Positions 42,001 through 52,400 of a DNA stretch of 64,000 nt are shown here, one piece after another. The notes beneath the pieces are model-generated. The model did not search any database and was not told where the DNA came from. It saw nothing but the letters and a program-made list of their open reading frames with translations. The position numbers and the translations under genes are program-made. The DNA is taken from contig NW_017803490.1 of the NCBI RefSeq assembly GCF_001625305.1, positions 470,049 through 534,048 of the forward strand, read 5' to 3'. The number at the start of each line of letters is the position of its first letter. Position 1 is the first letter of the stretch. The stretch comes from Branchiostoma belcheri (lineage: Eukaryota > Chordata > Leptocardii > Amphioxiformes > Branchiostomatidae).

Positions 42001-44190
42001 AGTTTATTGGTGATCCCAATAAAGCTTGACACTACAGCCAACTAGAGCCTTACAATTCAAGTCAACTATGTCAAACTAAATTATAACAAGCATTTACTGT
42101 ACGTAGTGGACATATTGACTTAACAGGTCAGTTAACCAGTCATAACCTGTGGTGTGACAGGTTAGAACCCTTCACATACGTCGTAAGAGAGGTTTACAGC
42201 TGTTAATTGTACTCAGAAGTCCAGCCTTTAGTCCGCTATGCAGTTTGCATCAAAATGTCCGACCGGCCAACAAGTGATTATATACATAAGGCCACAGCAA
42301 GTAAATTTTATGGATGACATCCTCAGCAGACTCCAAATCTAATGTGATAGGTAGAAAAGAAACAAGGCGGGCCAAAAAAAAAGATTCCTACAATTTCAAA
42401 TTTTGGCATCATAAAAAAGTTGTTAAACAAGAAATGATACCCATATTGTGCTAAGTTTACTGCCAACTATTACAACATCCATTTGTCACTGAAACTTTGA
42501 AAAATTAAATTTTTCAATCATTGTACAAATGGTTTTGATTCAGTGGGAACATCACATATACACACTCAGCCAACAGACATCTTTGCTCATTTTTTGACAT
42601 GTTGATCACTGTCAGAGGGCAACAAAATTTCTCGAAAATTAATGCGCGCGCCGATGTCATCCATAAAAATTACTTGCTGTGGCCTAAAGAAGTTGAAGGG
42701 CATCCTATATCATGACATGGCACTTTTGTTGTATGTAGATAGAAGGCGAGATGCACACTGATATATAAGTGTATTTCTTCAACAGGCTAACATTTGGATT
42801 GTTCCAGCAGAATTCTGACAACAGCGACACTGCGTAAAACATTATATGACACACTTTACACATTACAGGGATTGCTGTGCAACTAGAGAAGCACTCCCTG
42901 TGAGTCACCAAATTACTGGTTCTATCCAGTAAACCGCCAGTCTCAAATGTAGCTTCACAAGACAGGACGCTCACTTACATTTTGTAAGACAAGTGTTTTC
43001 TAATATCATTACAATGTATGGCCAATCCTGGTGCAATGGACAGTTATCATTCAAAAGAAAAAATGGAGAGAAACGTTAAAGAAAAGGGAAATTTATATTT
43101 ACCTTATGCCCCCGCACACGGAGAAAACAAAACCCTAACAGTGGACCCACTCCCCTGGCCAGACAGACCTTTTTTTTCAGAATTCTATCATCCTAACCCT
43201 GTATACTTTATAGGAAAATCTGGTGGAGGCTACATCTGAAGAGAGATAATTAATTAGGCGCTAACTGAAAGACCGTTCAGAGATCAGTAACTGTTAATGC
43301 ATTGAACACATTTTGTTTCAAACTGCCCCTTCTACGACCATGAAAGAAAGGACCTGTTTGAAGAGGCCAACAAATTCTATCCTATTTAGTAAGTTTTCCA
43401 CATTTAGAGACAAAAAAGAAAACTTCTCTCCTCTTATTAACAAAACAAAACCCACACATTATGGAAAAAGTCTTCCACCGTCTCGGAAAAAGAAGCTTCG
43501 CAGTCAAACCTAACAAGTTAGAATCTAGTGTTAAAAGAGCAGTCACATACTATATTGTTGCAACAAACTTTCCTATATGTTCAGTGCTGTCTCCTCTGTT
43601 AAGTCCTAGTGTGTGCGGTCTCCCAACTTGCTGTACAGTACTTTTTTTAACACAGTAGTTCATTGCAAGGCCTATACGACCACTTCTCTGCATTGAACTA
43701 GAAATATGAGAGAAACATGGCTATGTCAAGAGATGGCGGTGAACATTTGATTTAAAAGCCTGTAGATTGTAGGTTGGTGGGAAACACTTGTCAGGGAGGG
43801 AATTCCAAAGCTTGGCTGAACAGGGAAAGAAACTGTCACTGTAAAAAGATTTCGAACAAGGAATTTGGACAGTGAAGTTGTGTGAGGTAGTGGAGAACCT
43901 AGTGGAATGCTTAAAAGTTCTGAGTGGTGGAACTAGTTGGGTGAGTTCTGCAGAGCAATGACCATGAAAATATCTGTAAAAGAGGGATAGAGAGGCAACA
44001 TTTTGTCTATGGGAAAGGGTGTCTAACGTGGAGGCCAGAGGATAGCCTATGGCCATGCAAATTCTCTTTGTATGCGATCAAGAAGGTGCAGGCAACACTT
44101 ACCAACTGTAGAGTTCGCTTGCGCAGACGTTCCTTCGACGTACACCAGAAACAACATCAACAGTACAGTCTTACTAGTAGACCCCGCCAT
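39093..44190 (-). CDS. Mucin-like single-pass (type I) membrane protein, 225 aa, five exons
   Basis: Exons on the minus strand: 44103-44190, 40893-41159, 40305-40361, 39570-39651, 39093-39276. All joins have AG/GT borders and consistent phases (1,1,1,2), and the total of 678 nt ends in TGA. Residues 1-24 form a signal peptide (hydrophobic LLMLFLVYV, probable cut near TSA-QA). Residues 30-118 are Ser/Thr/Met-rich with TTGMRST and STxxSDTTT repeats, suiting dense O-glycosylation. Residues 120-137 are a short stalk (VVLDPEELANQK). About 141-163 is a transmembrane helix (IMALSLAIPLNTFTAITLAV), followed by KRRKR as stop-transfer. The tail has Tyr residues in GGYAVHEE and KAYMTSS. The start has a good context (ACCATGG). 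No family recognised; a receptor-like or cell-coat role is inference. Confidence 0.72.
39680..39878 (-). repeat. (CACT)n microsatellite in an intron
   Basis: About 200 bp of CACT units, with TCGC variants at one end and scattered ACACT. Starts about 28 bp upstream of the transmembrane exon acceptor of the mucin-like gene. Confidence 0.95.
40713..40825 (-). repeat. (CTA)n microsatellite in an intron
   Basis: CTACTA units with AACTA and CTCCTC variants, about 70 bp from the donor of the mucin-like exon. Confidence 0.93.
41172..41625 (-). repeat. Two family C repeat copies in tandem
   Basis: The minus-strand family end TTTGCTTTGCAAATGTTACC lies 11 bp from the acceptor of the mucin-like exon 2. 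A second, shorter copy (41440-41625) repeats GGTCAGACAGGAGTATAAAT and the AACACCAGTTACCATGG region. Confidence 0.78.
41637..41840 (-). repeat. 3' tail of a non-LTR retrotransposon, family J
   Basis: Shares TTGCCCGAGGGCTAATTG, ACTACTGGGTTTGACTTCTT and TTTGTGGGTTTTCGGATGTT with 52086-52395 in the opposite orientation. Confidence 0.6.
42290..42684 (+). mobile_element. MITE, family A
   Basis: Both termini are present (GGCCACAGCAAGTAAATTTT and TTACTTGCTGTGGCC). The interior is diverged, with an extra segment near 42410-42500. Confidence 0.8.
43721..44093 (-). pseudogene. C-terminal fragment of a non-LTR retrotransposon reverse transcriptase ORF
   Basis: The minus-strand frame carries HRQNVASLSLFYRYFHGHCS, then SFFPCSAKLWNSLPDKCFPP and FKSNVHRHL. 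This is the characteristic end of Jockey/CR1-type ORF2 proteins. Upstream, the expected RIQR-type residues are in another frame (frameshift near 44060). Its end is about 10 bp from the donor of the mucin-like gene's signal-peptide exon. Confidence 0.8.
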
Positions 44191-44504
44191 GGTATCTTCT
44201 CAGTCACAATCAATCGCCTTTCCACCAGTAGTAGCCTGACAAAATACCGAGCTAGGTGTGCGGTAGTACGGAATATAACTGACGCAAGCACTGGGCTGAA
44301 GTGTATGTTAATTTGTACATACGTAGGTGAGTCAATATGCTCACAGGCACGCCTCCCTCTTCAGATGGCAGATTGTTTGCTCCCGTACGCTGCCTGACTG
44401 CTGTCATTAGGTCTACGTTCACAGCACAATGAGCAGCAAATAGCACGGCTGTTAATCAAATTCTGGGACCAGAAATGCTGTCATTTGGTCGCCACCTCAA
44501 CCCA

Positions 44505-44841
44505 AGGCCACACCAATTTAATTTGTTGGTTCTCGGATTTTTTCAGAAAAAATATGAAGCAACAGGGCAAAAAAAACACAGGTCTCGTTTTCACATCCTA
44601 TTATAGCCCCAAATGCTACAATAGGAGCCAGGAAGTCAACATAAAAGAATGGCTTAATATTTAAATAATGAATTTTGAACTTTTAATCAAACCACTGCAT
44701 TGATGGAAGAAAAGGACATTTCTAAACAGTTGGGAGCAAAATATGAGCATATTTGAGTTGATTCAGAACCATCTTTTTTTTGCAAACCAGAAAAAATGAA
44801 GAGGCAAATCCGAGAACCAACAAATTAAATTGGTGTGGCCT
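44505..44841 (+). mobile_element. MITE, family B
   Basis: Complete, with ends AAGGCCACACCAATTTAATT and TAAATTGGTGTGGCCTT. TTGGTTCTCGGAT subfamily. Confidence 0.87.
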
Positions 44842-45149
44842 TGGTTACTGAAATTTCAAGTGCCAGCTTAGCCAAGATGCATCCATGTTGTCCAGTATAA
44901 TAATGATTCCATTTTACTTTTACAACAAAATGTTAACCATATTACATTATATCGAAGGATACAAAAAGGTTCCAAGAAAAGACTCTAATATATTTGCAGC
45001 AGCAAAGCAGGTTATACATGTATTTATCACAGTCACTAGACACTGTCAAAACAGGCACTTACACACAGTCAGTCATATTTGTTTATCAAGGCACAACGAT
45101 GAGAGTTCAAAGTGCAAAAAGTCATTACTTTAACATTCCTTCTACTGAA

Positions 45150-45500
45150 AGAACCTTCCGAAAATGGTTTCATCAGGTTGGTAAAGTAGGATACAGGAGT
45201 TTCCTTTTACACAACCAAGATAGACTAACCTTGTGCTTGCATTTTGGTGTCTATCAGACACCTTCCTCAGAGCTTCTGACTGGAGTTCTGCTTCTCGCTT
45301 TTGTGGTGCTTTTGTGGCGAGAACACAATCCCAAAGAAAACTCCATGACAGAGAATTTGTCTTGTTGTATAGGACATTGGAGTTTTCCCTTCACACCACC
45401 AGTAAAGTCTGTCACCTGGTTACCTTTCAATGCCTATCAGACACCTGCCTCAGAGCTTCTGACTGGAGTACTGCGTATGTAGAGAGTCAAGGTGGGATAC
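45150..45500. repeat. Repeat with two copies of a 42-bp motif
   Basis: CTATCAGACACC(T/G) followed by CCTCAGAGCTTCTGACTGGA occurs at about 45251 and 45436. A reading frame across it has no homology and is not accepted as a gene. Confidence 0.55.
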
Positions 45501-46145
45501 AAACTTTACCATCTTTGGTGGGATGTTCTTGCTGCAAAAGCGCCACATACATTGGCTACATACAGTGTATAGCAGCAAGAAGCAGAACTCCTGACAAGTA
45601 ATACTTCTGTAATATTTACCACAATATACATCATACACATATATATCATCATCATCATACATGTTCAGCATTCAATTCTAAAATTCAAAACACAAATGCA
45701 AGTATGAAAATGACCATGAATTTTGTATCCTTTTTTTCTGCATACATACATTGTATGGTACAAGTATCTACAAGAATGACACAAGAGCTCTATTCTAGGT
45801 TATACATATCTACACCTGCACAAATCGGACTGGGCTTCTTTTTCCGCCGACCAGACTGGACTCATTTTTCCACCAACCCGTGGTACAGTATCTCCTCTTA
45901 GTCACAAATTGTCACTAATTGATACAAACACCCTATTGAAGTACAGAAACTGATAACTATACTGCACTACTAAAAATATCAAAAAATGAAAAAAATGCTA
46001 CAGTTTACAAAAAATGTATATCATGATAGTCTGATTATGTTCTATAAACATTGGAGACCCTATTATTTCCAACACCAAGTTTTGTACTATGTGTTTTAAA
46101 CTAAGCAGCAATACAACAAATGTGCAACAGCTCCAACTTTGTATT

Positions 46146-46511
46146 CGGCCACACCAATTTAATTTGTTGGTTCTCAGACTGGCTTCTTCCTTTTTTTTCT
46201 GATTTGCAAAAAAAAAAAAGATTCTAGTTCTAAGTCAACTCATATTTTGCCCCCAACAGTTGAGTAAAGTCCTTTTCTTCCTAGTTGCTACAGTTTTTCC
46301 ATCTATGAATGCAGTGGTTTGATTGAAAGTTCAAAATTCATTGGTTGAATATCAACTCAGCCTATCGTGTTGACTTCATGGCTCCTATCGTAGCATTTAA
46401 GCCTATAATAGGATGCCTAGACCTGCTATTACAATGTATTTTTTTTTCTCCCTGTTGCTTCATATTTTTTCTGAAAATATCCGAGAACCAACAATTAAAT
46501 TGGTGTGGCCT
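46146..46511 (+). mobile_element. MITE, family B
   Basis: Ends GGCCACACCAATTTAATTTG and AATTAAATTGGTGTGGCCTT. The interior runs in the reverse direction relative to the copy at 44505. Confidence 0.85.
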
Positions 46512-46869
46512 TACAAAATACAAAATAATACCCAAGTGGTAACAACATCTATCTTTTACATCAAACTCACTGACATGATTTCCCCAAAAGCACTTATTGC
46601 ATTGATAGAGTATATATACATAGTACACATTCAAATACTTTTAACGAGTACATGTATAAAAGCCCCCCCCACCAGCTTCAGAAAAATGTACAATCAAAAA
46701 AAGTAAAGAGATGAGCATGTTTGAATGCACAAAGTAGCGATCAACCAGGAAAACTAATTGTAAAATATTGAATATTTACAGACTTATTTCTTTGTACAAG
46801 CTCATACCTCTTTCCCTTAAGCCACCTAACAGTTCCAAGAGCACATGTCATTGATGCATTGTGGTCAAA

Positions 46870-47095
46870 GTCAGAGTTCAAACAGTTAGACAGTCTCATG
46901 AAAGTTCATCTGTGTTGAACAACGAGCAGATTATTTTTGGACTGAGCAGAGCACTTTGGACTAATGCTCTTTTAGTCTTACTACTAAAACCTATTCTGAT
47001 ATTTTGTGGAAAGGTTCTCTGTTACCCAATGGATCATAATACCCCCCAGTAAGACCCTTCATGCTTCATTGAAAATGAAAATAAATCTCGAGATT
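46870..47095 (+). repeat. Dispersed repeat, family N
   Basis: Second copy of the segment at 9651-9868 (CTGATATTTTGTGGAAAGG, TTCATTGAAAAT). Confidence 0.5.
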
Positions 47096-47137
47096 TTTTT
47101 TAAATCGCAAAATTTGGTAGACTATAGTTACATGTTC

Positions 47138-47238
47138 AAAGTTAAAACTTTTGTTCCAAAACTACTGAGGAAGACCAGTGTGACTGGTCGAGAAGCTCTA
47201 GGTGTGAGAATCTCTTTGTGTTGGATCAAAAGTTTTAA
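47138..47238. repeat. Fragment of foldback family I
   Basis: AGTTAAAACTTTTGTTCCAA joined directly to CTACTGAGGAAGACCAG and the return arm to AAAAGTTTTAAC. One arm is largely deleted. Confidence 0.65.
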
Positions 47239-47607
47239 CAATGCCCACTTGTCTAGATTTTTTGTGACACAGATGTCACTGAAATGTAGCTCTAGCAGAA
47301 TGTTGTTTCTAGTCAAGGGATCTTGTCCTTTGACCAAACCAGCAATGCATCACTTGCCCATGCACATGAGGAACTATGAGGCGGCTTATTTGTGGCAGGG
47401 CTCTAGCCAGCACCTGTTTTTCTGTCAAGTGCAGGAACTTTGTGATGGAAAAATTATGAAACCAATCCGTCAACCTTGACTGACAAAAGTGACAAAATCA
47501 AAATCTTGGGAAAAAATATAAAAACATCCCAACAACCACCCTCAACCACATGATTTGCTTCTCAAAGTGTGGGAAATTGCATTTTTTTTAAAGGCTCGAA
47601 AGTGGCG

Positions 47608-47750
47608 TCTGTGGTGCAACCGGGTTAGAGCATTGGACTTGGAACCAAGAGGTCCCGTGTTCTATTCTCACCATACATATGCCCCCAAAAGGCTTGAAAA
47701 TCCAAAAATTACCCACAGACACCCCTAGATTGCAAGCACTCTCCCCCCAA
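47608..47750 (+). repeat. tRNA-derived SINE-like repeat
   Basis: A-box-like TGGTGCAACCGGGTTAGAGC and B-box-like GTGTTCTATTC, spaced as in a tRNA head. The tail merges into the next repeat. Confidence 0.55.
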
Positions 47751-48095
47751 CAAGCCTTGAAATTAACTTTTTTTCCTATTGTCCCAGCATTGTCCCAAAA
47801 ATAAATTTCGATTGTCCCAAAGTGAGTATATACTGTCCTAACCTATTTTTTTTTTTTTGCTTGCGTTCTGACTCCCAGGCACGTTATAATTGCAGAGTAG
47901 ACAAATTTGAGGGGCTTTTCTAGAGCCAAATGCCGGGACGCGTGCCTGATCAACGAAAGAAGGGCTGACATTCTGATGTTGATTATTTTTCTATTGACCC
48001 AAAAATGTCTTAATTAAAAGTGTCTTTTTAGTTGTCCTAGCCTACATTTTAGTGGTCAGTGGCCATCGGGACACTGTTAATTTTGAGCTGGGCTG
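47751..48095 (+). mobile_element. MITE-like repeat, family G, uninterrupted
   Basis: Starts AAGCCTTGAAATTAAC and ends GTTAATTTTGAGCTGG. It gives the empty-site comparison for the nested insertion at 5304-6023. Confidence 0.75.
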
Positions 48096-48323
48096 AGGGA
48101 AAGAGTTCTGAGCTGGCTAGAGCCCTGATTTGTGCTGCTCGTGTAGAGGGGCTGTGCTAGACAGTAAGGGATGGCTCAAAGTCTTCGTTCGACGCACTCA
48201 TAAGAACCTGCAGTGGTAGAAAAACTTTTATTTAATGTTCTGCAATATTGCAGTATGTCAAACACTTGTTCTGCAATTCGGAAATACTTTTTTGTAAACA
48301 CACACTTGAAAGTCCGGATCTAA

Positions 48324-48542
48324 CATCTGTGTCCATAATATCACCAGGGTCCATAATATCACCACCTTGAGAAACAGACTGAGTGTGCTTAAAGATATTT
48401 CTACTGCAACATACTTTTGGTATGTACTCCTTCACACGTCAAATGTACATACCTAGGGTATGTTGCAGTAAAAATATCTTTAAGCACACTATTTCTCAAG
48501 GTGGCGATATTATGGACCCTGGTGATATTATGGACACAGATG
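48324..48542. repeat. Foldback, arms about 90 bp
   Basis: CATCTGTGTCCATAATATCA to CTGCAACATAC pairs with GTATGTTGCAG to GATATTATGGACACAGATG, with a loop of about 35 bp. The mirror frames on both strands (DPGDIMDTDV) are artefacts. Confidence 0.85.
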
Positions 48543-48714
48543 TTTACATGTACACCCATGGCTTGTAGAAAATTGCATGTTGGCAAACATTCTACACGCA
48601 ATTTGAAAAATACAGGCAAAACTACATAATATAATTTATTAGAGTTAGTAGTAAACACATTGAAAATATCTCTGCAAAATGCAGACCACAAAGGAAAAAA
48701 GGAAAGTGATGTTG

Positions 48715-48990
48715 ACCCAGTTTTAGCTCACTGAAGAGCTAATCTCCCACTGGTCATAACAGAGAAGACAGACACTATGTACAGTATTTACAGGTTCATT
48801 GTACCGGGGAAATTCCCCTAGCTCTTTCCAACAAGCACAATGAACAATGGACCACAGCTTAACGTCCCGTCCAAAGGACTGCAACCCCTTCCAGTGACAT
48901 GCATGTTGGGTGAGCGACAACAGCCAGGATTCGAACTCCTAACCTCTTGGTCCAGAAGCAAGGTCACTAACCACTGGACTACGCATGCTA
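48715..48990 (-). repeat. tRNA-derived SINE-like repeat, minus strand
   Basis: The minus-strand head GTCCAGTGGTTAGTGACCTT with B-box AGGAGTTCGAATCC (about 48932) is followed by a body with AGCTAGGGGAATTTCCCCGG and a tail with AGTGAGCTAAAACTGGG. A tail copy lies at 59445-59612. Confidence 0.7.
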
Positions 48991-49017
48991 TTTACACTGC
49001 AGATTGGGGATCTCTAA

Positions 49018-49445
49018 AGCTTTGGTCACAACCCGCCGTACGTGCTTCTGCGTGCTGTCTACGTGTAAAAACGTGGGCAAACGCAGGGCATCTGTGCGTG
49101 GTGAGTACCATCTCCGTACGGAATCCTACGGATTTGGGAGCACGCAGACACGCCGTAGAACTTGCATGTAAAACTTTTTCTACATGCGGCCTGCGGATTC
49201 ACCACCCGTGCATGTGAGTACGGGTGACGCGTGTGCCCCGTACGTGCCGTACGTAAGACGCACATGTGAGTATGACCTCCTTACGGTAAAGTTGCAATCG
49301 CACAGAGATTGTCACTTACCACTTGCGCAACGTATGATGCACGCAACCGCACTCCTTTCCCACGTTTTCAGCAAAAATGTAGCAGACGTAGCCTCCCAAA
49401 AAACGTACGGACAAAAAGCACGTACGGCGGGTTGTGACCGAGGCT
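49018..49445. mobile_element. MITE, family H (GGTCACAACCCGCCGTACG termini)
   Basis: The left end AGCTTTGGTCACAACCCGCC and the right end (inverse) AGCCTCGGTCACAACCCGCC match over more than 25 bp. TAA flanks both sides (49015-49017, 49446-49448), a PIF/Harbinger-style duplication. The interior is rich in GTACG/CGTAC words. The right flank starts 7 bp after a splice donor of the neighbouring gene. Confidence 0.8.
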
Positions 49446-49455
49446 TAACACTGAC

Positions 49456-52400
49456 CTGCATGTCACCGTAGACACTGAGTGATGGCTTCCTCCATCGACG
49501 AATCAGCAGTGCTAACACACACAGCATGACCACGCCCAGTACTGACCCTACCACTGCACCCACTATCACCATGGTGTCTGGGGATGGAAAAAGAAGACAC
49601 GGAGGAATGAGCAAATGACAGAATGAACTCATGATGTTACGTCACGGAAGTGGTAGATTGCTCATTCCTTGACAAAGACAGGAGTTGTACGGGCAAAAAT
49701 TTGGGTACACAAGTCCAATCTCTTGTGTTGGAAATTACAGTTTAAACTGCTTCATGATGACTTGTACATGTGTACCAACACAGATAAACTTTCCCGATAA
49801 GAAAGAACTCTTGCAAATCATGAAATAATCAGTAGCTCTCATGACTGGTAGATATGAAAAACAAAGTTAAACGTGTTTAAAGTTAAAACTTTTGGTCCAA
49901 CACAAAAAATTCTCTCACCTAGAGCTTTTAACCAGTCACTCTGGTCTTCCTCAGTAGACTGACCCAGTGAAGCTTGTCACGTGGCTTCTTTTAAGTGTCT
50001 ACCTTTGACTCAGTGTTGATGCCACACTTCAAAGAAGCCACGTGAAAAGTCTCACTGGGTCAGTCTACTGAGGAAGACCAGAGTGACCAGGAAGACCATG
50101 TTCTTCTACATACATGTACATGTAGTTGTAATCAATGTTGAAGTGAATCTTGAATCAAAACTGTAACTTACTGTGCTTGCTGTCTGCAGAATGCTTCCTG
50201 CTTGCTGTTCCTGTCATACAAAGGAGACGGGAAGAACAGAAAGTTTCAGACTAAATTCTTAAGAAATGAAGTTATTTTGGCCCAGACTTCATGTTGGATA
50301 TCTCATCGGGTGTCAAAGATATTACCGTTATGAATGTAAACCAAGCAGATGTCAGGAAGGAGAGACTGGCCCAATGGAACAAGTAGAGAACCAGTTCTTT
50401 ACCGCACACTATGTCTTGTCTCATTAGTATATATATATATAGTCTAATTCAAGTCTATTGGGCCACACTAATTTAATTTCTTGGTTAACGGATTTTTCTA
50501 TAAAACAATGGAGCAGGTGGGCGAAAAAAAATAAAAACAGGCCAAGGCATCCTATTATGGCTCAAAATGGTACGATAGGAGCAATGAAGTCAACACACCA
50601 GGCTGGTTCAAAATTTAAACAATGAATTTTTAATGATACCACTGCATTGAAAGATTACTGTAAAAACTAGGATTGTAGGAAGAAAAAAACTGCTTTCAAC
50701 TGTTCAGGGCAAAATATGAGCACTTTGCAGTTGATTCTGAATTTTTTTTGCAGATCAGAAAAAATGAATCGGGCAAATCCGTTAACCAAGAAATTAAATT
50801 GGTGTGGCCTTGATTCAAAATAACAACTTAGTGAAGAAAAAGTAACACTGCTCTCAAGTTGTGGAACTTATTTTCACAAAAACTACCATGTGGATGTGCT
50901 TACCTGAGGGACATGGAGGCATGCTGACTGTCTGTTCCCCTAGCTGGAAGAAACTGTACTGCACCGGTCCATTACTCAGACCTAGAACCAACTGAAAAAA
51001 CACAAAACAACAAATCAAACTGGTGTGGCCGTATCAATCTTATTGTAAATGATAATTATCATATGGATGGGTGACGTTGACCAATCAGAAGGCTCCATTC
51101 CATAATCCTTATGACGCCGTAATGTCACAAATAGAGTCAAAACCGGGTCTTTATTCATCCCGATCCATACATTAAACATCCAATAATCACCCGCATATGA
51201 CCTCAGGTGACCCAAATAGAACACCGCTCTGTTCTAAAAAATCCAAAAATAACTTGAGTTGTGTTCCAATGACCTCGGGTGACTCCCATAAGAACACGTG
51301 TTCCCTGCCTTTGACCCAAATAGAACATGAACCTTCCCCAGTGACCTCAGGTGACTCCAGATATAAATAAGAACAGGTGTACCCACCTTTACATCCATGC
51401 CATTGTTGAGCCTGACCATGTTGACCTGGTACACACCAGGCAGGGTGTACCCAGCTATGGGCACCTCCAGACCTGAGGGAACAACAAAAACTGGGTAAGA
51501 ATGGGAGTCTTGTGCATCGGAGGTTAGACATCCAGGTAATAAGATACGCCAAAAACAATAATACTCAAGCAACTACAGTCAAACCTGTCCAAGCCGGCCA
51601 CCCAGGGGACAGAATAAAAGTGGCCACCTTGGACAGGTGGTCTCCTTGAAGAGGGTCACCTCACAACATCACTGAGACATAAATGGTTTCCAAGTCGAGA
51701 TATTTTTATGTCAAATGCCGTAAGCATCTTCAGTTCTGTGGTGAATGCATGTGGGGAGGGTGGCACATGGAACAATTTTGTTGAACAAAAACATCATTTA
51801 GCAGTCAAGGCAAACTGGCTTTGTCCATCTCAACCAACACAAAAGGCGTAAGAAGTAACCAGAGAAATAGAAAAGAAAGAAGTAGAGTTTTGCATGTTAC
51901 AGACCTTGTATTGTGTAGGTGCCGTTGTGTGTGAGAGTTTGAGTGTGGTCCAGTCCGATGTCTCCTGACTTGATGTTGACATCCATGGAGACGGGGTCAG
52001 CACAGCCATGTAGAGTCACGTCCATCGTAAACTTTACGTCCTGCAAGAACAGCCAAACTATCATTTTATCTCAAATTGTACCCTCTATAGCAATGAACGA
52101 AACAAACTCTTTGATGTAGCCTCCAAATTCTACCCAAACTTTCACACATACACAAATGATAACTACTTTCCTCTTTACATCCGAAAACCCACAAATTACA
52201 GAAAAAGTGGGATCCTTTGTCTTCCTCTGTCTTCAAAAAAGAAGTCAAACCCAGTAGTTTTTACTAGTACATGTAGTTACTTAGTAGTTTAACTTATTAG
52301 TAGTTCTATGCATACTAGTTGTCTGTTTTTATACCAAATGTCTGTTATGTTCCTGCAATAAGCCCTTGGGCATTAATTTGCAATAAAACAATTACTATCA

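Noticed and set aside
43018-43513. Open frames such as GENKTLTVDPLPWPDRPF
   Set aside because: Low complexity and no homology; likely non-coding intron or decayed retroelement sequence.
44994-45601. 162- and 122-codon overlapping frames
   Set aside because: They overlap a duplicated repeat motif and read hydrophobic but family-less sequence in two frames at once; no splice or conservation evidence.
47128-47479. Frames over 47006-47479 on both strands
   Set aside because: They cross repeat family N and foldback I fragments; no protein similarity.
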